Notes: a model not told the origin generated them from the sequence alone. Counted from the stretch's first letter, positions 27,833-38,441 are shown. The stretch is 52,014 nt of DNA from an uncultured Mucilaginibacter sp. (GCA_903927645.1 CAIYNX010000286.1:1-52014), one strand, 5' to 3'. A program made the numbers and translations.

Positions 27833-28639
27833 ATGATTAAAAGAAAAGCAGAAAATAACTATCCGAAGGCCTTTTTAGCAACCGGTATTATACTAGCCGG
27901 ATTGTTTGCCTTGTGTTATTTTATTGTTTTTGAAGCACCGTTGGTGGTTGATCAGGGTACAGGTGGCATATTGGTAAATTATGGCACTACGGATGAAGGT
28001 GAAGGGAAGGATGTAAACAGTACCGAAGAACCATCTTCATCGCCAAAGGCAAATAAAAGTACACCCGTTAAGGTTACCGATGTGCAACCAACCGAGCAAA
28101 AATCAAAAACTGATAATGGCGATACCAAGGTAGTTACCCAAAATACAGAAGATGCTGCCGAAGTAGCTGCAAATGCCAAAAAAACAACCCATACTGTAAG
28201 TACCGAACCCGCCAATACGGTAAAAAAGCCCCAAATTAACCAAAATGCATTATATCGCGGAAGCACAAATAAAGGTCAAGGTTTAGGAGACGGAACAGGT
28301 ACAAAACCGGGAAATCAAGGCAGTTCCAGTGGCTCCACTTTGACGAATAATTACGGACCCGGAGGCTCGGGAGGTGGGTTAAACATGCCCAACTGGAGTT
28401 TTGTTACCACACCCGATGTTATCAATAAAAATCGTGTTCCGGGTAGAGTGGTGGTTGATTTTACCGTTGATCAAAATGGCAATGTGATAAATGCGCATAT
28501 TGTAAAAGGAAAATCAAAGGCAGAAATTGACCTTTTACAAGCCTGTGAAGAAGCCATCAGAAATTCTAAATTCAAATCTTCAGTTCCGGCCACCGGCAAT
28601 CAAAACGGCGAAATGACTTTTGTGTTTAAAGTTGATTAA
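27833..28639 (+). CDS. TonB/TolA-like energy transducer
   Basis: N-terminal TM, Pro/Lys/Thr-rich linker, C-terminal GRVVVDFTVDQNGNVINAHIVKGKSKAEIDLLQACEEAIRNSKF. ATG at 27833 preferred over the upstream TTG at 27818. Confidence 0.85.
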   Translation: MIKRKAENNYPKAFLATGIILAGLFALCYFIVFEAPLVVDQGTGGILVNYGTTDEGEGKDVNSTEEPSSSPKANKSTPVKVTDVQPTEQKSKTDNGDTKVVTQNTEDAAEVAANAKKTTHTVSTEPANTVKKPQINQNALYRGSTNKGQGLGDGTGTKPGNQGSSSGSTLTNNYGPGGSGGGLNMPNWSFVTTPDVINKNRVPGRVVVDFTVDQNGNVINAHIVKGKSKAEIDLLQACEEAIRNSKFKSSVPATGNQNGEMTFVFKVD

Positions 28640-28814
28640 GTACTTAAATCAGTCATCAATAAAATTTTAAATTCAGTTTTCGGTAAAATGTTACTATTAG
28701 TTTTAATTTATCAGTTAAAAAAATAAAAATTATTAGTTTTGAAATTCTGGTTTATATAGAACATATTTTAACATTAATATTTTTCCCTTCCGGTTTATGC
28801 TGGTTAATTTTTAA

Positions 28815-30191
28815 ATGACTTATCAGGAAACTATTCAATATTTATATAGTCAGCTCCCTTTGTTTACCCGCGATGGTCCTTCAGCTTATAAGGAAGATCT
28901 TACCAATACCATTGCACTTTGCCAAACCATTGGCAACCCTCAAAATAAATTTAAAGGCATACATATAGCGGGTACAAATGGAAAAGGCTCAACTTCGCAT
29001 ATGTTGGCAGCCATTCTACAAACTGCCGGGTATAAAACCGGCCTATATACATCGCCACACCTAAAGGATTTTAGAGAGCGGATACGTATAAATGGCGCAA
29101 TGATCAGAGAAACTGAGGTAATAACCTTCGTGGAGAACCATAAAGCAAGTTTTGAGAAAATAAGACCCTCGTTTTTTGAGATGACAGTGGCATTGGCTTT
29201 TGATATCTTTGCTCGCGAGCAGGTAGATATAGCAATTATTGAAGTTGGTCTGGGTGGTAAGTTAGATTCCACTAACATTATTACCCCACTCCTTTCGGTA
29301 ATTACCAATATTGGTTGGGACCATATGGATATTTTGGGCGATACCCTACCCTTAATTGCCGCGCAAAAAGCCGGTATTATTAAACACAAGGTTCCCGTTG
29401 TTATTGGCGAATACCAAAAGGATACTGCCGAAGTATTTATAAGTAAAGCCTCTGTAGAGAATGCAGCCATTTGTTTTGCATCCGAAAGATGGGAAATATT
29501 GAATTCAATGGTTTCTGGTCAGGAAACAGATGCAAAAGGAGGGAAACCCGACTTTGGTAATATAGAAGATAACCGGCAATATTTAGAAATAGCATTTGAG
29601 CGAACCAATAAGGCTTTTGATTTAAATAACACAAACGAAAACCTTATCAGCATAAACCACTTAAAGCTTGATTTAACAGGCACTTATCAGCTCAAAAACA
29701 TAAAAACAGTTTTAAGTGCTGTAGAAGAATTAAAAACACAAGGTTTTAATATTAGTGATGATACCCTAATAAAAGCTTTATCTAATGTTAAAATGCTTAC
29801 AGGTTTACACGGCAGGTGGGAAGTTTTAAGCAGAACACCCTTAACCATATGCGATACAGGGCATAACCCGGATGGGATTGAAGAAGTATTAAAAAGCATA
29901 GCCGGAATTCCATACCAACAATTACACTTCGTTATGGGTATGGTAAACGATAAGGATAGCAGTAAGATTTTACAATTATTACCCCAAAATGCTATTTATT
30001 ACTTTTGCAAGCCCAATATACCAAGAGGCTTGGATGCCCAAATATTAAAACAAAAAGCAAGAAGTTTTGGCATAATTGGCGAAGCCTACCCATCTGTTAA
30101 AGAGGCATTAATAGCAGCCCAACAAAAGGCTAATACAAACGATTTAGTTTTTGCAGGCGGCAGCACCTTTGTGGTAGCAGAGTTGGTTTAA
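28815..30191 (+). CDS. folC: Folylpolyglutamate synthase/dihydrofolate synthase
   Basis: HIAGTNGKGSTSHMLAAIL, GLYTSPHLKDFRERIRING, DTGHNPDG. Confidence 0.96.
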   Translation: MTYQETIQYLYSQLPLFTRDGPSAYKEDLTNTIALCQTIGNPQNKFKGIHIAGTNGKGSTSHMLAAILQTAGYKTGLYTSPHLKDFRERIRINGAMIRETEVITFVENHKASFEKIRPSFFEMTVALAFDIFAREQVDIAIIEVGLGGKLDSTNIITPLLSVITNIGWDHMDILGDTLPLIAAQKAGIIKHKVPVVIGEYQKDTAEVFISKASVENAAICFASERWEILNSMVSGQETDAKGGKPDFGNIEDNRQYLEIAFERTNKAFDLNNTNENLISINHLKLDLTGTYQLKNIKTVLSAVEELKTQGFNISDDTLIKALSNVKMLTGLHGRWEVLSRTPLTICDTGHNPDGIEEVLKSIAGIPYQQLHFVMGMVNDKDSSKILQLLPQNAIYYFCKPNIPRGLDAQILKQKARSFGIIGEAYPSVKEALIAAQQKANTNDLVFAGGSTFVVAELV

Positions 30192-30263
30192 AGGAATAGT
30201 GGAATATTTAAAATTAAAAAAATATCTAACTTAAATACATATTAACCCAAACAGGCGAATTGA

Positions 30264-30298
30264 TACTAAGCACTCACTACTAACTATTCACTACTCAT
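30264..30298. repeat. Heptamer array, 5 units (TACTAAG CACTCAC TACTAAC TATTCAC TACTCAT)
   Basis: In-register 7-mers; reverse-complement sense of GTSANTR; 10 bp before the ATG at 30309. Confidence 0.85.
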
Positions 30299-30308
30299 TA
30301 ATTAAAAC

Positions 30309-31286
30309 ATGGCTAAAATAAACTGGGGAATTATAGGTTGCGGCAATGTAACAGAAAAAAAAAGCGGACCGGCATTTAACAAAGTTGCCAATAGTTCGTT
30401 GGTTGCAGTAATGCGTCGTGATGCTGAAAAAGCTGCAGATTATGCACTACGGCATAAAGTTGAAAATTGGTATGGCAGTGCCGATGATTTAATGGCTAAT
30501 AAAAATATCAATGCTATTTATATTGCAACTCCGCCTGCCTCGCATAGCAGTTATGCCATTGCTGCTTTGCAAAATGGTTATAATGTTTATATAGAAAAAC
30601 CAGTTACCAGAAATGCAAAAGAGGCAAGGCAAATTGCAGAAACATTAAAGTTATACCCGCATTTAAAACTTACAGTGGCCCATTACCGAAGGGCTGTACC
30701 CATGTTTTTAAAGGTAAAAGCATTGATGGAAGCGTCAACGATTGGCGATATTAGAACGGTACAAATACGAATGTGGCAAAGCCGTAAACCCAAATTAATA
30801 GCAGAAACAAAGGAAAATTGGCGCTTAAATCCAGAATTATCAGGCGGAGGGTATTTCCACGATCTGGCACCTCATCAGCTTGATTTGATGCTGTTTTATT
30901 TTGGTGAACCTGAAAGTTATCATGGTTTTTCGCTCAATCAAGCTAAATCTTCTCCGGCAGATGACCATGTTTGCGGACAGATCCTGTTTAAAAATAATAT
31001 AGTTGTAAATGGTTCATGGTGTTTCAATGTAGCCGAAAACCAAACCACCGATACTTGCGAAATTATCGGGACTTTAGGTAGCATAACCTTTCCCTTTTTT
31101 GGAAATTATATTCATATTAAAACAGATACTGTTGATGAAACGATAACATTTACCCATCCCGAACACATTCAACAACCTATGATTGAAAAAATAGTAGCCT
31201 ATTTTAACAATGAAGCTGCTAATCCCTGCAGCATTGAAGAAGCCATTGTATTGATGGATATTATGGATGCTTTTACCGGGAAATAA
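30309..31286 (+). CDS. Gfo/Idh/MocA family oxidoreductase
   Basis: INWGIIGCGNVTEKKSGPAF, YIATPPASHSSYAIAALQNGYNVYIEKPV. Confidence 0.95.
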   Translation: MAKINWGIIGCGNVTEKKSGPAFNKVANSSLVAVMRRDAEKAADYALRHKVENWYGSADDLMANKNINAIYIATPPASHSSYAIAALQNGYNVYIEKPVTRNAKEARQIAETLKLYPHLKLTVAHYRRAVPMFLKVKALMEASTIGDIRTVQIRMWQSRKPKLIAETKENWRLNPELSGGGYFHDLAPHQLDLMLFYFGEPESYHGFSLNQAKSSPADDHVCGQILFKNNIVVNGSWCFNVAENQTTDTCEIIGTLGSITFPFFGNYIHIKTDTVDETITFTHPEHIQQPMIEKIVAYFNNEAANPCSIEEAIVLMDIMDAFTGK

Positions 31287-31344
31287 ATTATTTTAATAGT
31301 AAGTATTTCCATACTTTTTTATATTTACTGTTAAAAAAATAGAA

Positions 31345-31860
31345 ATGAAACCTATCCTATTCCTTATTTCAATTTTATTCTGCTGTCAAACCACCAAAGT
31401 TCATGGACAGGATTATCAAGTCCCTAAAAATTATGTTTTAAAACAAAAGGATGATTATCCAAAATACGAGCAGGACGTTTTAAAAACTATTGATTGGCTT
31501 GAACAAACAGCATGGAATGACCAAATTCAAAAAAGAGAAGAAGCAAAAACTTTTATTATCAAATGGATAGAAGGTAGTCCGGATATAAGTATTGAGGTAA
31601 ATTCCGAAATAATTAAGCTTTCAAAAAATAACCCCGAATTGCTTGGCTCCTATATGTATGGCTATACTAAATATGCTATATTAAATAAAAGTCAGTTTGA
31701 TTTAATAAAAGCAAAGATTGAAGGGATTAAGGCTTTGCTATCAAAGTATAAATTTGAAACAGCGCACAAAAAAAATTCAGAAGTTGAGAAATTAATAAAG
31801 TTAGATGCTGAAGGCAAATTAGAAAACTGGGTAGCAACTGATTTCGCTCAATCAAAGTAA
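31345..31860 (+). CDS. Hypothetical secreted protein
   Basis: Signal peptide-like N-terminus; no family recognised. Confidence 0.6.
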   Translation: MKPILFLISILFCCQTTKVHGQDYQVPKNYVLKQKDDYPKYEQDVLKTIDWLEQTAWNDQIQKREEAKTFIIKWIEGSPDISIEVNSEIIKLSKNNPELLGSYMYGYTKYAILNKSQFDLIKAKIEGIKALLSKYKFETAHKKNSEVEKLIKLDAEGKLENWVATDFAQSK

Positions 31861-31902
31861 AAAAAATTTTAAAGCCTGATAAATATTTAAACCTAACAAT
31901 TA

Positions 31903-34017
31903 ATGGATGCTATCACTTTTCCACCAATACCTTTGGGTGCAGATAAAAACATTTTAAAACCCTCTCAAGATTTTACGAAAGAGATTTACAAGGCCATTGG
32001 TGCCGTATTTTTATTTTTATTTACTTACCTATTTATTTTAGCCGGCAGTATAGCCTTGGCTGTAGCATTTTGTTTCCTTGGCGTAATAATAATGACTTTA
32101 AAAATTGGTTTTGTTACCCTAATATGTGGAGTTGGTTTAATAATAACAGGCTTTATGTTAATTTATTTTGTTGTAAAGTTTTTGTTTAAAAGAGACAGCA
32201 TCGACCTCTCTGGTTTAACAGAAATTAAAAAAGCCGATGAACCCATATTATTTGCCTTCATTCAACAAATAACAGAAGAAGTTGGAGCTCCTATGCCCAA
32301 AAAAGTATTTATTACTCCCGAAGTAAATGCTGCAGTATTTTACAATTCTACCAACTGGAGTATGTTTTTTCCGGCAAGAAAGAACTTAAAAATTGGACTT
32401 GGTTTAGTCAATAGCTTAAATATTTCAGAATTTAAGGCCGTAATGGGACATGAATTTGGGCATTTTTCGCAAAAAAGTATGCGTTTTGGTAGCTACTTTT
32501 ATAATTTCAATAAAATCATTTACAACATGTTATATGAAAATAAAACCTATCATAACATATTAAATAGTTATTCAAAAATCCATAAATTGTTAACCTTATT
32601 TGCTTATTTAAACCTGTATTTGGTTAAGGGGATACAAGAATTATTAAAAAAAGTACACCAAATTATTAACAGGATCAATTTAAGCTTATCTCAGCAGATG
32701 GAATTCCATGCCGATGCGGTGGCCGCATACGTTGGTGGTTCAAATCAGGCAATCAATTCTTTAAGACGTATTGAATTTGCTAATAGCTGTTACCAAATTC
32801 TATTGGATTTTTTGGATATTCAATTTAAGGATAAAAAAAGAGCGATCAATATTTATGATGAACAATTGGAGGTAATGAAATATTATGCGCAATTAAATAA
32901 AATAAATCTGGATGATAACCGCCTTCCAATAATAAATAAAGAAATTAACGAAGATGCATCAAGTCAAATTTATATCGAAGATAAATGGTCCACCCATCCA
33001 TCCAAACTCGAAAGAGAATTGAGTTTACAAGAAATAAAAGTAAATGCGGTGGCCGATAATCGATCTGCTTGGTTACTATTTTCCAACCCAAGTGAATTGC
33101 AAGTAAAAATTACCTACTCCATTTACCAACAATTAAAAATGGATGATACCAGCAGTTTAACAACAGATGAATTTACTGAGCGTTTCAATAAATTTGTTAA
33201 TCCGCATGCTTATAATAAACTATTTAAAGATTTCTACGACAATAGGGAACTCAATCTTTTTGATTTAAATAACCTATCAAATAGTATTGAGCATTCTGAT
33301 ATTAATAGTTTTGAAAATTTATTGTCGGATGAAAACTGCAAATTACCAATTATATTAAATAGGATGAAAAATGATATCAGCCTGCTTGAATCATTTATTG
33401 AATTTGGGGGAAAGACTGATAAATTTTATTATCAGGGTATTAAATACTCGAAGGATGAGGCAGAACCAATTTGCAAAGAAATTGAAAAAGAACATACCAT
33501 TTTAACTGAAAGACTTAATAAAATTGATCAGCAAATTTTTCAATTTTTTTACACAATAGCTCAAAATACTGAAGATAAAGATGAGCTTAAAAATAAATAT
33601 GCCATTTTATATAAATATCAAGAATTAACCCACGGATATTTTGATGCCTATTGGGAAATGAAAAATTTAATACAACCTCTGTACAACGTATTAATGCCTA
33701 AAGAGATTATAAGCATACTAAGTGTTGTTTATAGCAAGGAAACACAACTAAAAAACAAACTTAAAAGAATTATAAATGATGAAAGCTTTGTTTCATTTAT
33801 AACAGAAGAGGAATTAAAAGACATAGACAAATATTTAAAAAACGACTGGATATATTACCATAAACCCGATTATGATAATTTCGCGTTTGAAATACTACAA
33901 AAAGCACTAAATGCCTTTTTTTCATGCTTATGGAAATGTCAATATGAATCGAAGAATAATTTAATTGAATTTCAATCTAAATTATACCATCAAAAGTTTG
34001 TACCAACAAATTTATAA
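31903..34017 (+). CDS. M48-type membrane metalloprotease
   Basis: TM segments plus MGHEFGHFSQ (HExxH) and EFHADAVAA. Confidence 0.9.
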   Translation: MDAITFPPIPLGADKNILKPSQDFTKEIYKAIGAVFLFLFTYLFILAGSIALAVAFCFLGVIIMTLKIGFVTLICGVGLIITGFMLIYFVVKFLFKRDSIDLSGLTEIKKADEPILFAFIQQITEEVGAPMPKKVFITPEVNAAVFYNSTNWSMFFPARKNLKIGLGLVNSLNISEFKAVMGHEFGHFSQKSMRFGSYFYNFNKIIYNMLYENKTYHNILNSYSKIHKLLTLFAYLNLYLVKGIQELLKKVHQIINRINLSLSQQMEFHADAVAAYVGGSNQAINSLRRIEFANSCYQILLDFLDIQFKDKKRAINIYDEQLEVMKYYAQLNKINLDDNRLPIINKEINEDASSQIYIEDKWSTHPSKLERELSLQEIKVNAVADNRSAWLLFSNPSELQVKITYSIYQQLKMDDTSSLTTDEFTERFNKFVNPHAYNKLFKDFYDNRELNLFDLNNLSNSIEHSDINSFENLLSDENCKLPIILNRMKNDISLLESFIEFGGKTDKFYYQGIKYSKDEAEPICKEIEKEHTILTERLNKIDQQIFQFFYTIAQNTEDKDELKNKYAILYKYQELTHGYFDAYWEMKNLIQPLYNVLMPKEIISILSVVYSKETQLKNKLKRIINDESFVSFITEEELKDIDKYLKNDWIYYHKPDYDNFAFEILQKALNAFFSCLWKCQYESKNNLIEFQSKLYHQKFVPTNL

Positions 34018-34164
34018 TTATACTAAGGATTTTGATTAAGCCAATTTTAAAAATGACTACCTCAAATTATTTACACGTGTTTGTATTTTAATAATTAGTT
34101 TTGGAAGTAGTTTTCTGAATGCAATTAAATAACCATACAAATCATTAATCTTCATAACCCCATT

Positions 34165-35271
34165 ATGATAGCCGACAACAAAACAAGAGCTCCATTTTAT
34201 CAAAAATTTGCATTGGTATTAATAGGCCTTACCTTGCTGGTATATATTATAATACTTGGAAAGGATATATTAAGTCCGTTGGTTTTTGGGTTTTTGTTTG
34301 CCATTTTGCTTTTGCCGATAGCTAATTTTTTTGAGAACAAATTGCAGTTACCACGCTCAATGGCTTCCATTTTTTCTATATTTTTATTGCTGGGTTTAAT
34401 AGCAGGCGTACTTTATCTGGTTGGTTCGCAAATATCAAACTTGGCCGATGATTGGCCGATGCTAAAAAGCCAGGTTCAACAATCTGTTAAAGAGCTTTCA
34501 AGTTACATACACCATGCTTTCCATATTACCCAACGCAAACAAATGGGTTATGTTGAAGATACAGAGAAGAAAATAATAGCATCAGGGACTGACGTGATTG
34601 GTCAAACATTCGGTGCCATTTCATCGGTATTGGTATTTTATGTTTTCTCTTTAATCTTCTGCTTTTTTACATTGTTGTACAGGCATTTGCTTTTAAAATT
34701 TTTGGTATGGGTTTTCCATGAAGGCCATACCCATATTGTGCATGACATTGTTGAAAACGTACAACGTATATTAAGACAATACATACTTGGTTTATTGTTA
34801 GAAATGATCGTTGTTGCAACTATTGCCTGTACTGCTTTCTTTTTTATAGGCGTAAAATATGCCGTACTCTTGGGTATTTTGATAGGCCTTTTTAACCTTA
34901 TCCCCTATTTAGGTATTTTCAGTGCATTGCTATTAAGTTGCCTAATTACCTTTGCAACCGGTAGCATTAAAGATACCTCACTGGTAGCTATTTGTGTGTT
35001 GGGAATACATCTAGTCGATTCGAACTTTTTGTTGCCTACTATCGTAGGCTCAAAAGTAAAATTGAATGCTTTTGTTACTTTTTTAGGCTTATTATTAGGC
35101 GAAATGATTTGGGGCCTTTCCGGTATGTTTTTGTCAATCCCTATAATGGCCATCCTAAAAATTATTTTTGACCGTGTGGATGATTTAAAACCATGGGGAT
35201 ATTTGTTGGGTACAGGCAAGGAAATTAAAATTAAAAAACAACCAATTGTAAATGAGGATGTTGATGAATAA
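34165..35271 (+). CDS. AI-2E family transporter
   Basis: Multiple TM segments, GLFNLIPYLGIF motif, C-terminal WGLSGMFLSIPIMAILKIIFDR. Confidence 0.92.
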   Translation: MIADNKTRAPFYQKFALVLIGLTLLVYIIILGKDILSPLVFGFLFAILLLPIANFFENKLQLPRSMASIFSIFLLLGLIAGVLYLVGSQISNLADDWPMLKSQVQQSVKELSSYIHHAFHITQRKQMGYVEDTEKKIIASGTDVIGQTFGAISSVLVFYVFSLIFCFFTLLYRHLLLKFLVWVFHEGHTHIVHDIVENVQRILRQYILGLLLEMIVVATIACTAFFFIGVKYAVLLGILIGLFNLIPYLGIFSALLLSCLITFATGSIKDTSLVAICVLGIHLVDSNFLLPTIVGSKVKLNAFVTFLGLLLGEMIWGLSGMFLSIPIMAILKIIFDRVDDLKPWGYLLGTGKEIKIKKQPIVNEDVDE

Positions 35272-35308
35272 CCTTATTTAAAAATATTAATGCCCAATTA
35301 ATAAAAAC

Positions 35309-35902
35309 TTAGTCGGGTAAAAGGTCAAGGCAGTGTTGTTTTAATAAATTCAAACGCGCGTCCAATGATTTTAATCCTTTGTGGTCTTTAATATTTTTAT
35401 ATAATAAAATTATTATACTGCGTGTATTGGTATCAGGTTCGCAGGCTTCAGCTTTCTCTAAAAAAGGCAAGGCTTTTACGGCAGCCACCTTATATTGATA
35501 AAACAATTCCTTGTTATGGTCCCAATCCTTTTTCTCGGTATTGAATTTTGCCTCAACATCTTTAAGTCTATCATAATATATATAACCCAAGCCTCTTTGT
35601 ACTACATAATAATCAGGTTGTAATTGAGCTACCTTAAGGTAATAAATTTCGGCATTGTTATAATCCTTTTGGTCTTCATAAATTTTACCCATAACGTAAT
35701 AAAAATTGGTACGTGCATTTTCAGGAAGTTTATCAGCGTTAAGTATTAGTTTGGCAATTAAGGCTGGCCATTTTTCTTTTTCACCTTGAAATCTGGCGAG
35801 GTTAAAATTTAAATAATCGTCGTATACAGCATCTGGAGTTTGTGCTTTAACAACAACTACAAAACAAATAAAACAAAAAATAAAAAAGAATTGCCTCAAC
35901 AT
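35309..35902 (-). CDS. TPR-like secreted protein
   Basis: Signal peptide and TPR-like helices (AEIYYLKVAQLQPDYYVVQRGLGYIYYD). Confidence 0.7.
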   Translation of the reverse strand: MLRQFFFIFCFICFVVVVKAQTPDAVYDDYLNFNLARFQGEKEKWPALIAKLILNADKLPENARTNFYYVMGKIYEDQKDYNNAEIYYLKVAQLQPDYYVVQRGLGYIYYDRLKDVEAKFNTEKKDWDHNKELFYQYKVAAVKALPFLEKAEACEPDTNTRSIIILLYKNIKDHKGLKSLDARLNLLKQHCLDLLPD

Positions 35903-35947
35903 AATTTAATAGATTGTTTAAAATTAGCGGTAATACTTAGTTTAATC

Positions 35948-36205
35948 TTATTTATTTTTCCATTTAAAATATTCCAATCTTAAGCAATTTCCACAGGGTC
36001 TGTAACCCAAATTAATTGCCTCCTCGGCTGATTGAAAGAATACACGATTTTCTATCTTCATTTTCTTACCAGCAGAACATTGCAAAGTGCCATAAATTTT
36101 AAATTTTTGGTTACCAGCCAGGTTTACCCCACCCATGTAAATCAACTCTTTTAACTTTCGGCTTCGTTTAAAAGGTTGGCTGCTTAATAAAATATGTTTT
36201 ATCAT
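35948..36205 (-). CDS. Ada metal-binding-domain-like small protein
   Basis: IYGTLQCSAGKKM...NRVFFQSAEEAINLGYRPCGNCLR resembles the Ada Zn/methylphosphotriester domain. Confidence 0.8.
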   Translation of the reverse strand: MIKHILLSSQPFKRSRKLKELIYMGGVNLAGNQKFKIYGTLQCSAGKKMKIENRVFFQSAEEAINLGYRPCGNCLRLEYFKWKNK

Positions 36206-36239
36206 TTCGCCTCAAAGAGTATACTTAATCCTAATAAAA

Positions 36240-37082
36240 TTAACTGTTTACCCTCGCCGCTTCCCAACCAATAATAGCCGATTTGCGATTAGCCCCCCAA
36301 TGGTATTGCCCAAACTCACCGGTTGATTTAATTACCCTATGGCATGGAATTAAAAAAGCAACCGGATTATCACCAACCGCGCTTCCAACTGCCCGGTTCG
36401 CTGCAGGATTATTAATTGTTTTTGCAATGCCTGCATACGTTGATAAACTACCCATTGGTATATTGATCAAAGCTTCCCAAACTTTTAATTGAAAATCAGT
36501 TCCTTTTAAGTGTAATTTGATATTGCTCAATTGCGACCAATCTTTGGTGAAGATGAATAAGGCATTTTGCTGCATAGTGTCAACTATTGCATTAAAGGTG
36601 CCATTTGGAAACTGATTTACAAGGCTTTTATAAGCCTCTTCCTTATCATCAGCAAAAGCCAAATAACAAATTCCTTTGGGAGTTGAAGCTACAATTATAT
36701 CGCCAAACGGACTTTCGGCAAAGCTATAGTTTATGGTTAAAAACTGACCACCATTTTTATATTCAGCAGGTGTCATACCTTCAATATTCATAAACAAATC
36801 ATGTAACCTACTAGTTCCTGATAAACCGGCTTCAAAAGCAGTATCGAACAAAGTGGCTTGTTTTTCTTTAAGTACACTTTTGGCATATTCAATTGTAAGG
36901 TATTGCAAAAACTTTTTAGGGCTTATACCTGCCCATTCAGTAAACAATCGTTGAAAATGAAAAGGACTGAGGTTTACTTTCTCGGCAACATCATCCAAGT
37001 TAGGCTGCGATTTAAAATTTTGCTTGATATAATTTATGGCATCCTCTACACGTTTATAATTTAATTGGGTTTGAGAAATCAT
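36240..37082 (-). CDS. AraC-type HTH + methylated-DNA-[protein]-cysteine S-methyltransferase
   Basis: N-terminal AraC HTH (DVAEKVNLSPFHFQRLFTEWAGISPKKFL); active site IPCHRVI. Confidence 0.95.
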   Translation of the reverse strand: MISQTQLNYKRVEDAINYIKQNFKSQPNLDDVAEKVNLSPFHFQRLFTEWAGISPKKFLQYLTIEYAKSVLKEKQATLFDTAFEAGLSGTSRLHDLFMNIEGMTPAEYKNGGQFLTINYSFAESPFGDIIVASTPKGICYLAFADDKEEAYKSLVNQFPNGTFNAIVDTMQQNALFIFTKDWSQLSNIKLHLKGTDFQLKVWEALINIPMGSLSTYAGIAKTINNPAANRAVGSAVGDNPVAFLIPCHRVIKSTGEFGQYHWGANRKSAIIGWEAARVNS

Positions 37083-37252
37083 TGTATTAAAATATATTTT
37101 TCAAATATACCCTTACAAGCTAACTGTTTACAACCCGAAACTTGCGAATCAAAATTGATCGACTATTAAATTAACTGTAACAATTCATCAATTTTTCATT
37201 TTTATTGATTATTTTTATTATTTAAATTTGTATTAACTTAAAACTCTTGCTC

Positions 37253-37864
37253 ATGAAAAAATATTACATCCTCCTTTTTATTTTATTAGGAACAATAAAC
37301 TTGGCTAGTGCCCAAAAAGCTGGCAGTATTGAATATGGCCTTGACTTTGGGTTAAATAGCAGTTATGTACAATCAGGTTCAAACAATACTGTTCAGAGTG
37401 ATGTAATACAAGGAGTAAATTTAGGTCTATCTGCCGAATACTATTTTTCAAAATTTTGGGGAATTAAGGCAAAAGTTATATATGATCAAAAAGGCTGGGG
37501 TAATGGTTACCTTACCCTTGGTGATCAAAGTTATGATCATGTTGATTACCAATTAAACTACATTACTGTACCAATAATGGCAAATTGGCATTTTGGGTAT
37601 AATAGAAATTGGTATCTTAATTTTGGAATTTATGAAGGTTTTTTATTAAATGCCACAGCTGGTGGTTACGATGTTAAAAGCGTATTAAATTCAAATGATA
37701 CTGGCTTGGCTTATGGTTTAGGCGTAAAGTTTCCTTTATCCAGAAAATCAGCGTTCTTTGTTGAGATTGATGCTCAGTCTGGCTTTTCAGGTATATCCAA
37801 TAATCCTGGGGATGATTCTTTGCTAAGCGAAAGAGCAAGTTTAAATATTGGCTTTAATTTTTAA
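37253..37864 (+). CDS. Outer membrane beta-barrel protein (PorT-like)
   Basis: Signal peptide; SIEYGLDFGLNSSY..., YQLNYITVPIMANWHFG. Confidence 0.75.
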   Translation: MKKYYILLFILLGTINLASAQKAGSIEYGLDFGLNSSYVQSGSNNTVQSDVIQGVNLGLSAEYYFSKFWGIKAKVIYDQKGWGNGYLTLGDQSYDHVDYQLNYITVPIMANWHFGYNRNWYLNFGIYEGFLLNATAGGYDVKSVLNSNDTGLAYGLGVKFPLSRKSAFFVEIDAQSGFSGISNNPGDDSLLSERASLNIGFNF

Positions 37865-37904
37865 GGTAATACAATATATATTTAAAAAACTAGGTAGGCA
37901 ATAA

Positions 37905-38441
37905 TTAAATTACCTTTTTACTCATTTTTACAATTTCTAAAATTTCGCCATCAGGTAAAGGTTGTTTAATGAGTTCAATTTTATGGTAGCCCATTGCCAA
38001 ATAAAGCGATACGCCTGGCAATGTAGCACCTAATTCAAACTTTTTGAACCCACTTTCAATGCCGGCCGTTTCGCATACCTTAATAAGATGTTTGCCTACT
38101 CCTTTGCGCGCATAATCTGGATGAACAAAAAAAGCACGGATGCGGGCAGCATCTGTTTCGGGGTTAAGCAAAGGGTCGGCAATATCTTTATGCTGGTCTC
38201 CACCATACAAGGTATTTCTTTTGCTCCATCCACCACAACCAATGGTTAACCCATCAGCTTCAGCTATGTAATAAGTACCATCCTTTACTAATTGGCTGTC
38301 AACTCCAAAAACATATTTTATGGCACTCTCAATTTGGTTTGGGGTATAAAAGCCCAAACTTAGCCCTCTAACCGATAAATCGATTAAATGGTTTAACGAT
38401 TGAATATCAGCTAAAGTAGCCAGGCGGATGGTAATTTGCAT
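37905..38441 (-). CDS. GNAT family N-acetyltransferase
   Basis: FFVHPDYARKGVGKHLIKVCE (acetyl-CoA binding motif). Confidence 0.9.
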   Translation of the reverse strand: MQITIRLATLADIQSLNHLIDLSVRGLSLGFYTPNQIESAIKYVFGVDSQLVKDGTYYIAEADGLTIGCGGWSKRNTLYGGDQHKDIADPLLNPETDAARIRAFFVHPDYARKGVGKHLIKVCETAGIESGFKKFELGATLPGVSLYLAMGYHKIELIKQPLPDGEILEIVKMSKKVI

